DNA of 14,979 nucleotides from UBA1367 sp040268355 (GTDB lineage Bacteria > Actinomycetota > Coriobacteriia > Coriobacteriales > Atopobiaceae), in the NCBI GenBank assembly GCA_040268355.1, contig JAWRIT010000128.1, positions 1 through 14,979 on the forward strand, given 5' to 3'. Under the pieces are notes generated by a model, which ran no database searches, was not told the origin of the DNA, and saw only the letters and a list, made by a program, of their open reading frames with translations. The stretch's first letter is position 1. Each line of letters opens with the position of its first letter. Shown here piece by piece: positions 5,468-12,732 of the stretch. The position numbers and the translations under genes are program-made.

Positions 5468-7684
5468 ATGGCGGTCTATGTCACGGGGGACATTCACGGC
5501 TGGTTGGACATCGGCAAGCTCACGCCGGACCGCTGGCCTGTCGGTCAGACCTTGCGCAAGTGCGACTACCTGGTCATCTGCGGGGATTTCGGACTCGTGT
5601 GGAGCAACCCGCCCACCCTCGAGGAACGCTTCTTTCTCGACTGGCTCGACAACCGTCCCTGGACCACCCTGTTCGTGGACGGCAACCACGAGAACTACGA
5701 CCTGCTCGACAGCTTTCCGACCAGCGAGTGGCGAGGGGGAAAGGTCGCGCGCATTCCGGGCACCAAGCACATCCTGCACCTGCGGCGGGGCCAGGTATAC
5801 GAGATGGGCAAGTTCGGGCGCTGGTTCTGCATGGGCGGCGCCCCGTCCCACGACGTCGCCGGACGCGTCGAGGGCACCTCATGGTGGGCGCGCGAGATGC
5901 CCAGCCAAGAGGAGTACGACGAGGCCTGGAGCAACCTCGAGCGCGTGGGATGGCAGGTGGACTACGTCTTCACCCACGAGGTGCCACGCAAGTTGCGCCG
6001 TCATGCCATGGTGCGCCACTACGACCCGAGCCGCGAGCAGGACGACGAGCTGACGGCCTTTCTCCAGCGTGTCGATGACCGCCTGGACAAGGGCCGCCTC
6101 AAGGTGTGGTATGCCGGCCACTACCACGACGACATGATGCTGCGCGACAAGCAGCACGTCGAGCTCTACAACCATGTGGTGGAGCTGGGCGAGCTGCCCG
6201 ACGGGAGCGTGCATCGGCATCTTCCGTACTGCAAGGAGTCGTGGATCGGCATTCACGGGGCGGCCCAGCGCTACCGCGAATGGGTGCTGTCGCGTCGGAT
6301 CGAGGGCTGCACGATCACCTGGGAGGACAACGAGCACATCCGCCTTGCCACCAACAGCATGTTCGGCAAGATCATCTTCCATCCACGGGGCGAGGACGTT
6401 CCCGAGATCGTGGAGATGCACATCACCCGCAAGACCGACGGGGCGCCGATGTTCCGGGTGCGCTTCGAGCTGGATGACGAGCTGCGAGCCAAGGAGCAGT
6501 TCCTGGAGATGGCGGAGGTGCTTGACCGTGCCGACGCGCGCGGCATGGTGCGCGTGCTTTTGTGTTGCGCGGCCGGTGTCACCACGACGATGTACGAGCG
6601 CACGCTCACCGCGCTTGCCGAGGAGCTGTCGCTCACCTACGACTTCACGGCCTGTCCGCTCGACGACGCCATCGCGCGGGGCGCAAGCTATGACGTGGTG
6701 ATGGTGGCCCCGCAGATGGGATATCGCTACAAGGACGCCGTGAAGGCCTTTCCCGCCGCCACGGTCATCGAGATCCCCGATGAGATCTTTGCGACCTTCG
6801 ACGTCAAGGCGACCCTGCGTCTGCTGCTCGACGCCATGTCCGAGGGCATCGAGCAGGACGAGGCGGGCGACAGCATCCAGATCGTGCGACCCATCGATGA
6901 CAGCCTGGACGTCATGGTGGTGACGGTCGTGCGCCGCGTGCACTCCGAGATCATCGGGTATCGCATCTTTGCGGACGGTGGCGTGGCCCTGAGCGGGACC
7001 GTGTACAAGCGCCATGTGGACTTCCGCGACATCGAGGACGTGCTGGCGACGGTCAAGCTCGACGGCTTTGACGTGCGCTCGCTCGACGCCATCGGCATCG
7101 CGCTGCCGGGCGTCATCAACCGGGCCTCGATCTCGGTGCCCTCCAGCGACATCCGCGACTACGACCAGGGTCGTAAGCTCAAGCGGCGCTATGGCGTCGA
7201 GGTGTATGTGGACAACAACTCCAACGCCGCCGCCATGGGCTGCTACATGAGCCAGGACGACTACGACACCGTGGTCTTTCACGCGCAGCGGACCGGCAAC
7301 CTCCCCTGTGGGCAGGGGATCGTGGTGGATGGTCGGCTCGCCAAGGGCCGGCTCAACTATGCGGGGGAGCTCTCGCTGCTCTCCCGGCGTCTCAGCTACA
7401 GCGGCGTGCCCCACGAGATGATCTGGACCTACGAGGGCATGCGCGAGATCGTCGCCAACTACCTGCTGGCGAGCATCTGCACCGTGGCCCCCGACGCGAT
7501 CTTCGTGCACTCCGCGCTGGTGAGCGACATGGACGCGCTGCGCGCGGAGCTGGCCCGCACGGTGCCCGAGCAGTACATCCCGCCGCTCATCTGGGTGGAG
7601 GACCACCGCGAGCTGATCTTCTTGGGAGAGCTTGCACTGTGCATCGAGAAGCTGACGAATCCGCGTCCGCATCGCAAGTGGTAG
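5468..7684 (+). CDS. Fusion of metallophosphoesterase, PTS IIB-like and ROK-like domains
   Basis: This 738-residue protein has an ATG preceded by AGGAGGG. Residues 1 to about 250 are a calcineurin-like phosphoesterase with the full metal-site series: GDIHG (Asp8, His10), GDFG (Asp40), GNHEN (Asn73, His74), TH (His170) and GHYH (His218, His220). Residues about 250-355 match no family I know. Residues about 360-457 resemble a lactose/cellobiose IIB: LLCCAAGVTTTM puts Cys367 in the phospho-cysteine place, and VMVAPQMGYRYKDA mirrors ALLGPQVGYMKAQM of the free IIB. Residues about 480-738 resemble ROK sugar kinases/repressors (IGIALPGVI, VDNNSNAAAMG, GQGIVVDG, YAGE). The ROK N-terminal ATP loop is missing, and the usual catalytic Asp of the ND motif is Asn584, so kinase activity is doubtful. 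It follows the PTS IIA gene and probably senses PTS phosphorylation or a sugar phosphate; that role is inference. Confidence 0.85.
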   Translation: MAVYVTGDIHGWLDIGKLTPDRWPVGQTLRKCDYLVICGDFGLVWSNPPTLEERFFLDWLDNRPWTTLFVDGNHENYDLLDSFPTSEWRGGKVARIPGTKHILHLRRGQVYEMGKFGRWFCMGGAPSHDVAGRVEGTSWWAREMPSQEEYDEAWSNLERVGWQVDYVFTHEVPRKLRRHAMVRHYDPSREQDDELTAFLQRVDDRLDKGRLKVWYAGHYHDDMMLRDKQHVELYNHVVELGELPDGSVHRHLPYCKESWIGIHGAAQRYREWVLSRRIEGCTITWEDNEHIRLATNSMFGKIIFHPRGEDVPEIVEMHITRKTDGAPMFRVRFELDDELRAKEQFLEMAEVLDRADARGMVRVLLCCAAGVTTTMYERTLTALAEELSLTYDFTACPLDDAIARGASYDVVMVAPQMGYRYKDAVKAFPAATVIEIPDEIFATFDVKATLRLLLDAMSEGIEQDEAGDSIQIVRPIDDSLDVMVVTVVRRVHSEIIGYRIFADGGVALSGTVYKRHVDFRDIEDVLATVKLDGFDVRSLDAIGIALPGVINRASISVPSSDIRDYDQGRKLKRRYGVEVYVDNNSNAAAMGCYMSQDDYDTVVFHAQRTGNLPCGQGIVVDGRLAKGRLNYAGELSLLSRRLSYSGVPHEMIWTYEGMREIVANYLLASICTVAPDAIFVHSALVSDMDALRAELARTVPEQYIPPLIWVEDHRELIFLGELALCIEKLTNPRPHRKW

Positions 7685-7801
7685 GCGTACCTGGCGAGGA
7701 CCGTCGCCGGGTGTCGGAGCTGGTAGCTGGAGTCAACCGCCGTGCGGATCTCGCGCTGGCGTCCCGTGGCGCGCCACTCGGGACCAGGTGCGCTGGCCTG
7801 T

Positions 7802-7826
7802 GCCCTGGGCACCTAGGGGCCAGGGC
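7802..7826. terminator. Inverted repeat between convergent genes (possible two-way terminator)
   Basis: GCCCTGG (7802-7808) and CCAGGGC (7820-7826) are perfect inverted repeats with an 11-base loop, in the 155-base gap between two convergent genes. A smaller palindrome, GGGCTTAGCCC (7823-7833), overlaps it. There is no T run, so confidence is modest. Confidence 0.4.
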
Positions 7827-7839
7827 TTAGCCCAAGCGC

Positions 7840-8622
7840 CTAGCCAAGCGCGACGTCGAGCGCCATCATGAGGGTGAAGCCGACGGCAAAGAGCACCGTG
7901 CCGACGTTGGAGTGTCGGCCCCGGCTCATCTCGGGGACCAGCTCCTCCACGACGACGTACATCATGGCGCCAGCAGCGAATCCCAAAAGGTAGGGGAGCA
8001 GCGGCACCACGTGCTGCGCCGCGTAGATGGTGAGCAGCGCCCCGATCGGCTCGACCACGCCCGAGGCGACGCCGCCAAGGAAGGCCTTGCGACGGCTGCT
8101 TCCCTCGGCCCGCAGGGGCAGCGAGATGATGGCGCCCTCGGGGAAGTTCTGCAGGGCGATGCCCAACGCGAGCGCCATGGCCCCGCTGAGCGTGATCGAG
8201 GTGGTGCCGGACATCCATCCTGCGAACACGACGCCCACGGCCATGCCCTCGGGGATGTTGTGCAGCGTCACCGCAAGGATCATGAGCGTGGTGCGCTGCA
8301 GGCGCGACCTGCGGCCCTCCGCCTCGTCCGAGTGCAGGTGCAGGTGGGGGATGATGCAGTCCAGCGCCAGCAAGAAGACCGTGCCCAACCAGAATCCGAT
8401 GAGGGCCGGGAGGAACGCGAGACGACCGAGGGAGGCGGCCTCGTCCATGGACGGCTCCAGCAGGCTCCAGATGGAGGCGGCCACCATGACGCCCGCGGCA
8501 AAGCCACTCAGCGCCCGCTCGACCGTGTCGTCGAGCTGCGAGCGCATGAACAGGACGCAGGCGGCACCAAGGCTGGTGCCGATGAAGGGGATGAGGAGTC
8601 CCCAGATGACCTCGATTGGCAT
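7840..8622 (-). CDS. ZIP-family divalent metal transporter
   Basis: This 260-residue integral membrane protein of the ZIP family imports zinc, iron or related divalent metals into the cytoplasm. About eight hydrophobic segments are visible. The paired metal-site helices carry HNIPEG (121-126) and QNFPEG (158-163). The loop before them has alternating histidines (PHLHLH, His93/95/97), which typically collect metal. The ATG at 8622 is preceded on the minus strand by AGGAGA. The QNFPEG motif with Gln in place of His is seen in the ZupT/GufA-like branch. It lies 63 bases downstream of a TM1266-type gene on the same strand and may be co-transcribed with it. Metal preference is not readable. Confidence 0.93.
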   Translation of the reverse strand: MPIEVIWGLLIPFIGTSLGAACVLFMRSQLDDTVERALSGFAAGVMVAASIWSLLEPSMDEAASLGRLAFLPALIGFWLGTVFLLALDCIIPHLHLHSDEAEGRRSRLQRTTLMILAVTLHNIPEGMAVGVVFAGWMSGTTSITLSGAMALALGIALQNFPEGAIISLPLRAEGSSRRKAFLGGVASGVVEPIGALLTIYAAQHVVPLLPYLLGFAAGAMMYVVVEELVPEMSRGRHSNVGTVLFAVGFTLMMALDVALG

Positions 8623-8685
8623 GGATGTCTCCTAACGCGCTGCGTCACGGTGGCGCAGGGGATCGCCGACGGGGCGGGGCGCTCG

Positions 8686-8943
8686 CTATGCCTCGGTGAT
8701 GAAGTTGGAGTAGGCGGTCTTGGCGCTCACGCCCGGAAGGCTTCCCACCTTGCCCGCGAGCGCCGAGATGACGTCCTGCGGGGCATCGATGGCGATGCTG
8801 ATGATGCTGATGCCCTTGGCGCGGTAGGGGATGCCCATGCGCCCGATGATGTGGTCGGCGAACTCGTGCAGAACCTCGTTCAAGCGCTCTACGGAGCTGT
8901 CCTTCTCGATGATGATGCCGATGACGGCGACACGGGTCTCCAT
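8686..8943 (-). CDS. TM1266-family putative regulator (iron-only hydrogenase system type)
   Basis: This 85-residue protein begins METRVAVIGIIIEKDSSVERLNEVLHE. TM1266-like proteins have a small ferredoxin-like/ACT-type fold and a conserved pattern: a first beta strand with VAVIGIIVE, a middle GRMGIPYR, a strand ISIISIAIDAP and a GxLPGVSAKTAYS end. All are visible. The family is often encoded beside [FeFe]-hydrogenase maturation genes and is annotated as a putative regulator. No hydrogenase gene is in this window. The ATG at 8943 is chosen because AGGAG lies 6 bases upstream on the minus strand. A longer in-frame version would start inside the inverted repeat and lacks family similarity. It is followed by the ZIP transporter, which may supply metal for the same process. 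Confidence 0.88.
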   Translation of the reverse strand: METRVAVIGIIIEKDSSVERLNEVLHEFADHIIGRMGIPYRAKGISIISIAIDAPQDVISALAGKVGSLPGVSAKTAYSNFITEA

Positions 8944-8963
8944 GGCAGGCTCCTCTCCGCTGG

Positions 8964-9009
8964 TGTGGAATGCGTCCGCACGGTGGCAGACGCATTCCAC
9001 ATTCTAGCA
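8964..9009 (-). promoter_or_regulatory. Extended -10 promoter and perfect 13-bp inverted repeat before the TM1266-type gene
   Basis: TGTGGAATGCGTC (8964-8976) and GACGCATTCCACA (8989-9001) are perfect inverted repeats separated by 12 bases. On the minus strand the repeat comes directly after TGCTAGAAT (9009-9001), an extended -10 with TG one base before TAGAAT. The transcript would therefore begin in or just before a 13-bp hairpin, about 20 bases before the ribosome site. It can be read as an operator for a dimeric repressor or as a 5'-UTR stem. Confidence 0.6.
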
Positions 9010-9080
9010 AAATGGCAGGACAGAGGGCCAGTCGAGGGTACCGCCAAAGAGGGCCCTGGGCTGGCCGGACAGCTCGGCCA

Positions 9081-10481
9081 CTAGGCGGGCAGCTCGTTGT
9101 ACAGGACCTTGCCCGCCTCGTTTCTGGGGATGCGCTCGATGACGTGCGTCTCGAAGGCGCTCAGGTTGAGGTGCGTGCGCTCCGAGAGCAGATGGCGGAC
9201 CGCCTCGGCCCGCGTGCCGTCGGTGAGGTAGATGCGCACGTGGTCGTCGGTGCCCGCGCAGGTGCACTCCAGGCCGTCAAACTCGTGGGCGACGATGCGA
9301 TCCAGCTCATCGAGGTTCACGCGGTTGCCGAACACCTTGAGGAAGCGCTTCTTGCGACCGGTGATGTAGAAGAAGCCGTCCTCGTCGCGGCGGGCCATGT
9401 CGCCGGTCTTGAGCGTGCCGTGGCGCTCGTCCCCGAGGGCCAGGTCCTCGGGGCGCTCCGCATAGCCAAGCGTCACGTTGGGCCCATGGAAGACCAGCTC
9501 TCCGACCACGTCGGCCCCCTCGATCACCGAGCCGTCGTCATCGACGAGCTCGAGGGTGCCGCCGGGGATGGCGATTCCCATGCTGCCCCGCTTCTCGATG
9601 GCGCGCTCCGCCGGGAGGTAGCCCATGCGGGCGGTGGCCTCGGCCTGCCCGTACATGACGACAAAGCGCTTGCCGTGCTCGGCGGCCCAGGCCGCAAAGC
9701 GCTCGTGGAGGTCGACGGGGAGCTTGCCGCCCGCCTGGGTCATGGTCCTGAGGCTGGGAAGGTCCATCATGCGGAAGCGCAGGCGCTCCAGGATCTCGTA
9801 GGTGTAGGGGACGCCACCGAAGGACGTGGCCTGCTGCTCGCGGAAGAAGGTCCAGAACTCGCGCTCGAGCGGCCCTCGCTCGGTGAGCAGGACCGTCGCG
9901 CCCACCAACAGGTGGCTGTTGATGATGGAGAGCCCGTAGGTGTAGTTCATGGGCAGCGTCGTGATGGGCCGCTCGCTCGCGTCAAGCGCCAGGTAGTCGG
10001 CGATCGAGGCCGCGTTGGAGAAGACGTTGTCGTAGCTCTGCCGGACGAGCTTGGGGCTGCCGGTCGAACCCGAGGTGGTGAGCAGCAGGGCGAGCTCGTC
10101 AAAGAGCTCGTGCTCCGCGGCCCCCGTGCGCCGCAGGAGCGTGTAGCCCCAGCCCTCAAGGACGCGCTTTCCGTGCGCGCCTGCGGGATGGTCGGCGGGA
10201 ACCCACAGGAAGGCAGGGTCGTAGATGCGTACGAGCCGGTCGAGCAGCGTGGGGTCGGTCTCGGCGGAGAGCAGAAGCGGGACCGAGCGGTGGGTGATGC
10301 AGGCGGTGTAGCCGACGAGGCTGCCGAGCGTGTTGGTGCAGAGCACGAAGACGAGCCGCCTGCCCCCGAGGGCCTCGGCGACAGACGCCCCCGCATCCTC
10401 GAGCTGCGCGTAGGTGAGTTGGTTGCCGGCATCGTCCCGCGCGGCGACGGCCTCGCCGAAGCGACTAAAGGTCCAGGTCAT
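9081..10481 (-). CDS. AMP-forming acyl/amino acid ligase (ANL superfamily), likely loads the adjacent ACP
   Basis: This 466-residue adenylate-forming enzyme activates a carboxylic acid with ATP and passes it to a thiol. The ANL core motifs are in order: LLTTSGSTGSPK (132-144) for ATP phosphates, MYGQAEATARM (276-286), TGDMARRDEDGFFYITGRKKRFLK (359-382) covering the ribose-binding Asp and hinge region, and the catalytic lysine in RNEAGK (Lys458). It is shorter than typical acyl-CoA synthetases (about 500-550) because the N-terminal part is compact. The ATG at 10481 lies inside the end of the acyl carrier protein gene (17-base overlap), with GAGGGAG as ribosome site. This implies translational coupling and that the ACP is its acceptor. 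The substrate acid is unknown. Confidence 0.9.
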   Translation of the reverse strand: MTWTFSRFGEAVAARDDAGNQLTYAQLEDAGASVAEALGGRRLVFVLCTNTLGSLVGYTACITHRSVPLLLSAETDPTLLDRLVRIYDPAFLWVPADHPAGAHGKRVLEGWGYTLLRRTGAAEHELFDELALLLTTSGSTGSPKLVRQSYDNVFSNAASIADYLALDASERPITTLPMNYTYGLSIINSHLLVGATVLLTERGPLEREFWTFFREQQATSFGGVPYTYEILERLRFRMMDLPSLRTMTQAGGKLPVDLHERFAAWAAEHGKRFVVMYGQAEATARMGYLPAERAIEKRGSMGIAIPGGTLELVDDDGSVIEGADVVGELVFHGPNVTLGYAERPEDLALGDERHGTLKTGDMARRDEDGFFYITGRKKRFLKVFGNRVNLDELDRIVAHEFDGLECTCAGTDDHVRIYLTDGTRAEAVRHLLSERTHLNLSAFETHVIERIPRNEAGKVLYNELPA

Positions 10482-10704
10482 GACGCTCCCTCAGCAGGGT
10501 ACGACCGGCGGCGTAGGAGTCGAAGTCGATCATGTCGTCGGGCGAGAGCATGATGCCAAAGGCCTCCTCGATCGCCGACATGAGCGACAGCTGGCCGACG
10601 GAGTCCCATTGGTCGACCCCCTTGTACACCAGGTCACTCAGCTCGTCGGCGCTGACCCCCAAGGTCTCGATGAAGGCGGTGTCGTACTTCTCTTGGTCAC
10701 TCAC
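10465..10704 (-). CDS. Acyl carrier protein
   Basis: This small acidic carrier protein of 79 residues holds an acyl group on a phosphopantetheine arm. The attachment motif is QWDSVGQLSLMSAIEEAFGI, with Ser35 in the DSV triad at the head of helix II. Start is a GTG at 10704 preceded on the minus strand by AGGGAGGAG. The GTG overlaps the end of the upstream acyltransferase gene by 8 bases, and the gene's own end overlaps the ligase start by 17 bases. These overlaps mark a three-gene operon. It differs from fatty-acid-synthesis ACP (no DSLD), so it is probably a dedicated carrier for a specialised acyl group. Confidence 0.9.
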   Translation of the reverse strand: MSDQEKYDTAFIETLGVSADELSDLVYKGVDQWDSVGQLSLMSAIEEAFGIMLSPDDMIDFDSYAAGRTLLRERHDLDL

Positions 10705-11374
10705 GTGCGTCTCCTCCCTTCGGCGCCTCGTTCCAGACGCGTCCGTTCTCGTTTTTTGCGATGGCCCGGGCGGGGTTGCCCATGACGACGACCCCCGCCG
10801 GGACGTCCTTGAGCACGCAGGCGCCCTGGCTCACGATGCTGCCGTCACCCACCGACGTGCGGTCGCGCACGCTTGCGGAGAGCCCGAGGTAGACACCCTG
10901 GCCGATGGTCGCATAGCCGCCGATGGCGCACCCTATGGAAATCTGGCAGTGGTTGCCGACGCGCACGTTGTGGCCGATCCCGACATGGGGCATGAGGCAC
11001 ACGTCGTCACCGATGACGCTCTCCGCCGAGACGTAGCAGCCAGACAGGACGAGGACGCCCTCCCCGATCTGGCAGTCGGGGGAGATGTCGGCATCCGGAT
11101 GGACGATCGTGGCCAGCCGGTAGCCGGCGGCGCGGACCCGCTCCGCGAGCGTCCGCTTGTCCGCCGGCTCGCCCTGGGCGATGGCGATCTTGGCGTCCGC
11201 CGGACCGAAGGCGTCCTGGAACGTTGCAAAGGACAGGACGCGCAGGCCATAGACCTCGTCCTGCGTGGCCATATCGTCTATGAACACGAGCTCGTCCCAC
11301 TCGTCGGGACGTCGACGGGCGAGGTTGCAGATGCCCTTGCCAAGTCCTCCGGCCCCGTAGATCCCCAAGATCAT
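10697..11374 (-). CDS. NeuD/PglD-like sugar acyltransferase (left-handed beta-helix)
   Basis: This 225-residue protein of the sialic-acid O-acetyltransferase NeuD group also resembles PglD and VioB-type N-acyltransferases. The N-terminus MILGIYGAGGLGKGICNLA is the Rossmann-like loop that binds the nucleotide of a nucleotide-sugar. From about residue 95 there are hexapeptide repeats (ISPDCQIGEGV, VIGDDVCLMPHVGIGHNVRVGNHCQI and others). His130 and His135 in MPHVGIGHN fit the catalytic-base region. The end has the usual VPAGVVVMGNPARAI. Start is an ATG after GGGAGA. It is the first gene of the leftward operon. In family members the donor is acetyl-CoA; here the co-encoded ACP suggests an ACP-bound donor, which is inference. 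Confidence 0.9.
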   Translation of the reverse strand: MILGIYGAGGLGKGICNLARRRPDEWDELVFIDDMATQDEVYGLRVLSFATFQDAFGPADAKIAIAQGEPADKRTLAERVRAAGYRLATIVHPDADISPDCQIGEGVLVLSGCYVSAESVIGDDVCLMPHVGIGHNVRVGNHCQISIGCAIGGYATIGQGVYLGLSASVRDRTSVGDGSIVSQGACVLKDVPAGVVVMGNPARAIAKNENGRVWNEAPKGGDARE

Positions 11375-11416
11375 GCAAACGTCTCCCGTGAGTCGTCACA
11401 GTCCATACGGCACCAG

Positions 11417-11422
11417 ACTATA
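11417..11422 (-). promoter_or_regulatory. Candidate -10 box of the leftward acyltransferase-ACP-ligase operon
   Basis: TATAGT on the minus strand (11422-11417), five of six consensus bases, lies about 45 bases before the ATG at 11374. No convincing -35 is seen. The 229-base gap 11375-11603 holds this and the rightward -10 below, and otherwise only GC-rich sequence with no gene. Confidence 0.4.
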
Positions 11423-11552
11423 CCCGAAGCGCCGGCCGGCAGGGCACCCCAGCCAGCGCCGACACCGCATCAACAACGGTGGTGCGCCGCCGCTCGTCCG
11501 ACGGGGTTTCTGCGCGTTCGGCGCAGGCGGCTCGGGCGCCGGTCGCGACGGC

Positions 11553-11558
11553 TATCAT
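11553..11558 (+). promoter_or_regulatory. Candidate -10 box of the aminotransferase operon
   Basis: TATCAT, five of six consensus bases, lies 45 bases before the aminotransferase ATG. It pairs with the leftward TATAGT to make a divergent promoter region. No good -35 is visible. Confidence 0.35.
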
Positions 11559-11603
11559 GGGTGGGTGCACGCGTTAGAGACCGGCCGTTGAAAGGCGCAC
11601 CCC

Positions 11604-12716
11604 ATGGCGGACCGCAACATCATGGTGACCCGCTCATCCCTGCCGCCCCTGGAGGAGTTCGTGGAGGAGACAAGGTCCCTCTGGGACTCGCACTGGCTCA
11701 CCAACATGGGCGTCAAGCACCGCGAGCTCGAGGAGCGCCTGCAGGAGTACCTGGACGTCGAGGGAGTGGCGCTGTTCACCAACGGCCACAACGCGCTCGA
11801 GTGCGTCTTCGAGGTGATGGGGCTTTCGGGCGAGGTCATCACCACCCCCTTCACCTTCGCCTCCACGACCCATGCCATCGTGCGCAAGGGGCTCACCCCC
11901 ATCATGTGCGACATCCGCCCCAGCGACTGCACCCTCGACCCCGACGCGCTCGAGCGGCTGGTGACGCCTTCGACCTGCGCCATCGTTCCGGTGCATGTCT
12001 ACGGCAACCTCTGCGACGTCGAGGCCATCCAGAAGGTCGCCGACGCCCACGGCCTCCCGGTCATCTACGACGCCGCCCATGCCTTCGGCGTGCGCAAGGG
12101 CGGTCGGTCCGCGGCGAGCTTTGGCGACGCCTCCATGTTCTCCTTCCATGCGACCAAGGTCTTCAACACCATCGAGGGCGGTGCGGTGTGCTTCCACGCG
12201 CCGGGCATGCGCAAGCTCCTGAACGACTGGAAGAACTTTGGCATCACGGGGCCGGAGTCGGTGGAGTACGTGGGCGGCAACGCGAAGATGAACGAGTTCT
12301 GCGCCGCGATGGGACTCTGCAACCTGCGCCACATCGACGAGGAACTGGAGAGGCGGCGCGCGGTGGACGAGCGCTACCGCCATCACCTGGAGGACGTGCG
12401 GGGCCTGCGGCTGCTCGCCAGCCGTCCCGCGGACGTCGAGCCTAACTACGCCTACCTGCCGGTCGCCTTCGAGGACGACTTTGGCGCCACGCGCGACGAG
12501 GTCTTTGACGCCCTGGCGGCCGAGGGCGTCCATGCGCGCAAGTACTTCTACCCCTGCACCAACGAGTTCGCGTGCTATGCGGGCGTCCTCGACGCGTCTA
12601 CGACGCCGGTCGCCCATGACCTCTCGCGGAGGGTGCTGACCCTTCCTATGTATGCCGACCTGGCGCTCGATGACGTGGATGCGATCTGCGACATCGTCTG
12701 TGGCTGCCGCAATTGA
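11604..12716 (+). CDS. DegT/DnrJ/EryC1/StrS-type PLP sugar aminotransferase (VioA-like)
   Basis: This 370-residue PLP-dependent enzyme converts a nucleotide-linked keto-sugar into the amino sugar. The family hallmarks are present. TNGHNALE (59-66) binds the PLP phosphate. PFTFASTTHAIV (82-93) follows, then PVHVYGNLCDVE (129-140). YDAAHAFG has the PLP-nitrogen partner Asp156, and FSFHATKVFNTIEGGA carries the Schiff-base Lys185. The combination TFASTTHA plus HVYGNLCDVEAI resembles the VioA branch (dTDP-4-keto-6-deoxyglucose 4-aminotransferase), but I cannot fix the substrate. The ATG at 11604 follows GAAAGG. It is divergent from the acyltransferase operon and starts 16 bases ahead of the PaaK-like gene. 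Its product would be the natural substrate of the NeuD-like acyltransferase. Confidence 0.92.
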   Translation: MADRNIMVTRSSLPPLEEFVEETRSLWDSHWLTNMGVKHRELEERLQEYLDVEGVALFTNGHNALECVFEVMGLSGEVITTPFTFASTTHAIVRKGLTPIMCDIRPSDCTLDPDALERLVTPSTCAIVPVHVYGNLCDVEAIQKVADAHGLPVIYDAAHAFGVRKGGRSAASFGDASMFSFHATKVFNTIEGGAVCFHAPGMRKLLNDWKNFGITGPESVEYVGGNAKMNEFCAAMGLCNLRHIDEELERRRAVDERYRHHLEDVRGLRLLASRPADVEPNYAYLPVAFEDDFGATRDEVFDALAAEGVHARKYFYPCTNEFACYAGVLDASTTPVAHDLSRRVLTLPMYADLALDDVDAICDIVCGCRN

Positions 12717-12732
12717 TACGATCGGAGCGTCC

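Noticed and set aside
5879..7672. 597-residue open frame on the minus strand opposite the fusion gene
   Set aside because: It is rich in His/Asp/Val/Arg with no recognisable domain. The plus-strand frame has complete enzyme motifs.
7912..10553. Long plus-strand open frames of 390 and 527 residues
   Set aside because: They lie antisense to the ZIP, TM1266 and ligase genes, all of which have motifs and ribosome sites. The plus-strand peptides are low-complexity, acidic and Arg-rich.
10532..12445. 637-residue plus-strand open frame across the divergent promoter
   Set aside because: It crosses two genes on opposite strands and the promoter region, and becomes Arg/His/Gly-rich. It is a typical GC-rich spurious frame.
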